This document shows, in pieces, positions 62,551 through 64,000 of a stretch of 64,000 nt of DNA. The notes under the pieces were generated by a model, which saw nothing but the letters and a program-made list of their open reading frames with translations, did no database searches and was not told where the DNA came from. The stretch's first letter is position 1. The number at the start of each line of letters is the position of its first letter. A program made the position numbers and the translations under genes. Source of the DNA: Nocardioides marinus (lineage in GTDB: Bacteria; Actinomycetota; Actinomycetes; Propionibacteriales; Nocardioidaceae); assembly GCF_013408145.1 (NCBI RefSeq), contig NZ_JACBZI010000001.1, positions 682,001 through 746,000 of the forward strand, in the 5' to 3' direction.

Positions 62551-64000
62551 GTGTCCGACGTCGCACCAGCGGTGCGCCTGCGGGGGATCGGCAAGCGGTT
62601 CCCGGGCGTGATCGCGAACGACGACATCAACATCGACGTCGCTCGTGGCACCATCCACGCGATCGTGGGTGAGAACGGCGCCGGCAAGTCGACGCTGATG
62701 AAGATCCTGTACGGCGTGCAGGCACCCGACTCCGGGACCATCGAGATCGGCGGGACCCAGGTGAGCCTCGGCTCGCCCGCGGACGCGATCCGGCACGGAG
62801 TCGGCATGGTCTTCCAGCACTTCCAGCTCGCCGACAACTTCACCGTCCTCGAGAACGTCGTCCTCGGCGCCGAGAAGCTGCACGGCATCGGTGCCGCCGC
62901 GCGCGCCGAGATCGTGCGGATCTCGGATGCCTACGGCCTCGGCGTGGAGCCCGACCAGATGGTCGAGGACCTCGGTGTCGGCGCCCGTCAGCGGGTGGAG
63001 ATCCTCAAGGTCCTCTACCGCGGCGCGCGGGTCATCATCCTCGACGAGCCGACGGCGGTCCTGGTGCCCCAGGAGGTCGAGGAGCTCTTCGCCAACCTGC
63101 GCGAGCTCAAGGCCGAGGGGCTCTCGGTCATCTTCATCTCCCACAAGCTCGACGAGGTCCTCTCCGTCGCCGACGAGATCACCGTCATCCGCCGCGGTAC
63201 GACGGTGGCCACCGTCGACCCCTCCGGCACCACCTCGCGCGAGCTCGCCGAGCTGATGGTCGGCTCGGAGCTGCCCAGCCCGTCGACGGAGGCCTCCACG
63301 GTCACCGACCGGGTCACCCTGCACGTCGCCGACCTCGGGCTGCCCGGCGAGAACCGGCCGCTGCTGGACGCCATCTCCTTCGACATCCACGCCGGGGAGG
63401 TCCTCGGCATCGCCGGGGTCGAGGGCAACGGCCAGGCCGAGCTGGTCGAAGCGATCATGGGCATGCGGCCCGGTGCCACCGGCACCGTCCGGCTCGCCGG
63501 CCAGGACCTCACCGAGCTCTCCACCCGCCGGCGTCGTGAGGCCGGCATCGGCTACATCCCCGAGGACCGGCACCGCCACGGGCTGCTCCTCGACGCGCCG
63601 CTGTGGGAGAACCGCGTGCTCGGCCACCAGACCCGCAAGCCGTGGGCGCGCCGGGGCCTGATCGACCGGGGCGCCTCGCGCACCGACACCCAGCGCATCG
63701 TCGAGGACTACGACGTGCGCACCCCGGGCGTGGACACCCTCGCCCGCGCGCTGTCCGGCGGCAACCAGCAGAAGCTGATCGTGGGCCGGGAGATGAGCGG
63801 TGACCCGATCCTGCTGATCGCCGCCCACCCGACCCGCGGGGTCGACGTGGGCGCCCAGGCCGCGATCTGGGGGCACATCAAGGAGGCCCGCCGGCTCGGC
63901 CTCGCGGTGCTGCTGATCTCCGCCGACCTCGACGAGCTCATCGGTCTCTCCGACCGGATCGAGGTGATCCTGCGGGGTCGTCTCGTCGGCTCCTTCGACC
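62551..64000 (+). CDS. ABC transporter ATP-binding protein, sugar/nucleoside type (3' end beyond window)
   Basis: Two fused ABC domains, at least 483 residues, like the PnrA/BMP importers. The first domain has Walker A GENGAGKST (40-48), the signature LGVGARQRVEILKVL and Walker B VIILDEPTAVL. The second has GVEGNGQAELVEAI, the LSGGNQQKLIVGREM signature and a Walker B variant, LLIAAHPTRGVDVGA, in which the catalytic Glu is replaced, as is normal in this class. GTG 62551 has GGAAGGGG upstream and is preferred to GTG 62521. The frame runs open to the right edge, where the permease genes should follow. Confidence 0.93.
   Translation, partial: MSDVAPAVRLRGIGKRFPGVIANDDINIDVARGTIHAIVGENGAGKSTLMKILYGVQAPDSGTIEIGGTQVSLGSPADAIRHGVGMVFQHFQLADNFTVLENVVLGAEKLHGIGAAARAEIVRISDAYGLGVEPDQMVEDLGVGARQRVEILKVLYRGARVIILDEPTAVLVPQEVEELFANLRELKAEGLSVIFISHKLDEVLSVADEITVIRRGTTVATVDPSGTTSRELAELMVGSELPSPSTEASTVTDRVTLHVADLGLPGENRPLLDAISFDIHAGEVLGIAGVEGNGQAELVEAIMGMRPGATGTVRLAGQDLTELSTRRRREAGIGYIPEDRHRHGLLLDAPLWENRVLGHQTRKPWARRGLIDRGASRTDTQRIVEDYDVRTPGVDTLARALSGGNQQKLIVGREMSGDPILLIAAHPTRGVDVGAQAAIWGHIKEARRLGLAVLLISADLDELIGLSDRIEVILRGRLVGSFD

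Overview
This window is very GC-rich chromosomal DNA of an actinobacterium. F420 cofactor synthesis, a monomeric isocitrate dehydrogenase, 13E12-type HNH genes, a LexA box of the actinobacterial type and many leaderless GTG/ATG starts point to the Nocardioidaceae (Nocardioides-like). No rRNA, tRNA, complete insertion sequence or CRISPR array was seen.

Layout. 1-1735: a sugar-binding lipoprotein cut by the left edge and a divergent aldose 1-epimerase. 1742-8821: an F420 group (fbiC, an F420-dependent luciferase-like oxidoreductase, an F420:NADPH reductase) with an SGNH acyltransferase. 8893-13592: a glycerophosphodiesterase and a PspC-domain stress locus with histidine kinase and LuxR-type regulator. 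13611-17567: a dehydrogenase, a lipoprotein, a LexA-controlled HNH gene and a small membrane protein. 17644-23151: choline-to-betaine oxidation (betB, betA) with a BCCT transporter, behind a structured leader. 23196-29190: uvrD1/pcrA, an M23 peptidase and sucCD. 29268-33232: a sigma-factor/sensor cluster with a membrane-anchored sigma fusion. 33283-39277: perM, purN, a ZTP riboswitch before purH, folD, a DUF3017 gene and mdh. 39458-45897: isocitrate dehydrogenase, an MFS exporter, trpS, a 2H phosphoesterase, a YihY protein and a SCO4848-type protein. 46082-50229: a lower-GC insertion with an AAA+ ATPase gene overlapping a HEPN gene, then a second HNH gene. 50303-53806: sdhBAC. 53877-61190: a glycosyltransferase, methylmalonyl-CoA mutase (mutAB), meaB and an M20 amidohydrolase. 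61339-64000: a BMP-type binding lipoprotein and its ABC ATPase, cut by the right edge.

How it fits together. Much of 23-54 kb looks like conserved actinobacterial core order (from memory, uvrD1, sucCD, purNH, folD, mdh, trpS and sdh occur in similar order in Streptomyces). Five TCA-cycle steps lie here (isocitrate dehydrogenase, succinyl-CoA synthetase, succinate dehydrogenase, malate dehydrogenase, and propionate-derived succinyl-CoA entry through mutAB). Two stretches look accessory: the sigma/sensor cluster and the ATPase-HEPN pair. The pair has the architecture of an uncharacterised defence module and is the best candidate here for a new system.

A recurring regulatory theme is leaderless transcription. 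At least ten genes have a TANNNT box 6-9 nt before the start codon. In three of them (purN, the DUF3017 gene, the 2H phosphoesterase) the box begins with the TAG stop codon of the gene before.
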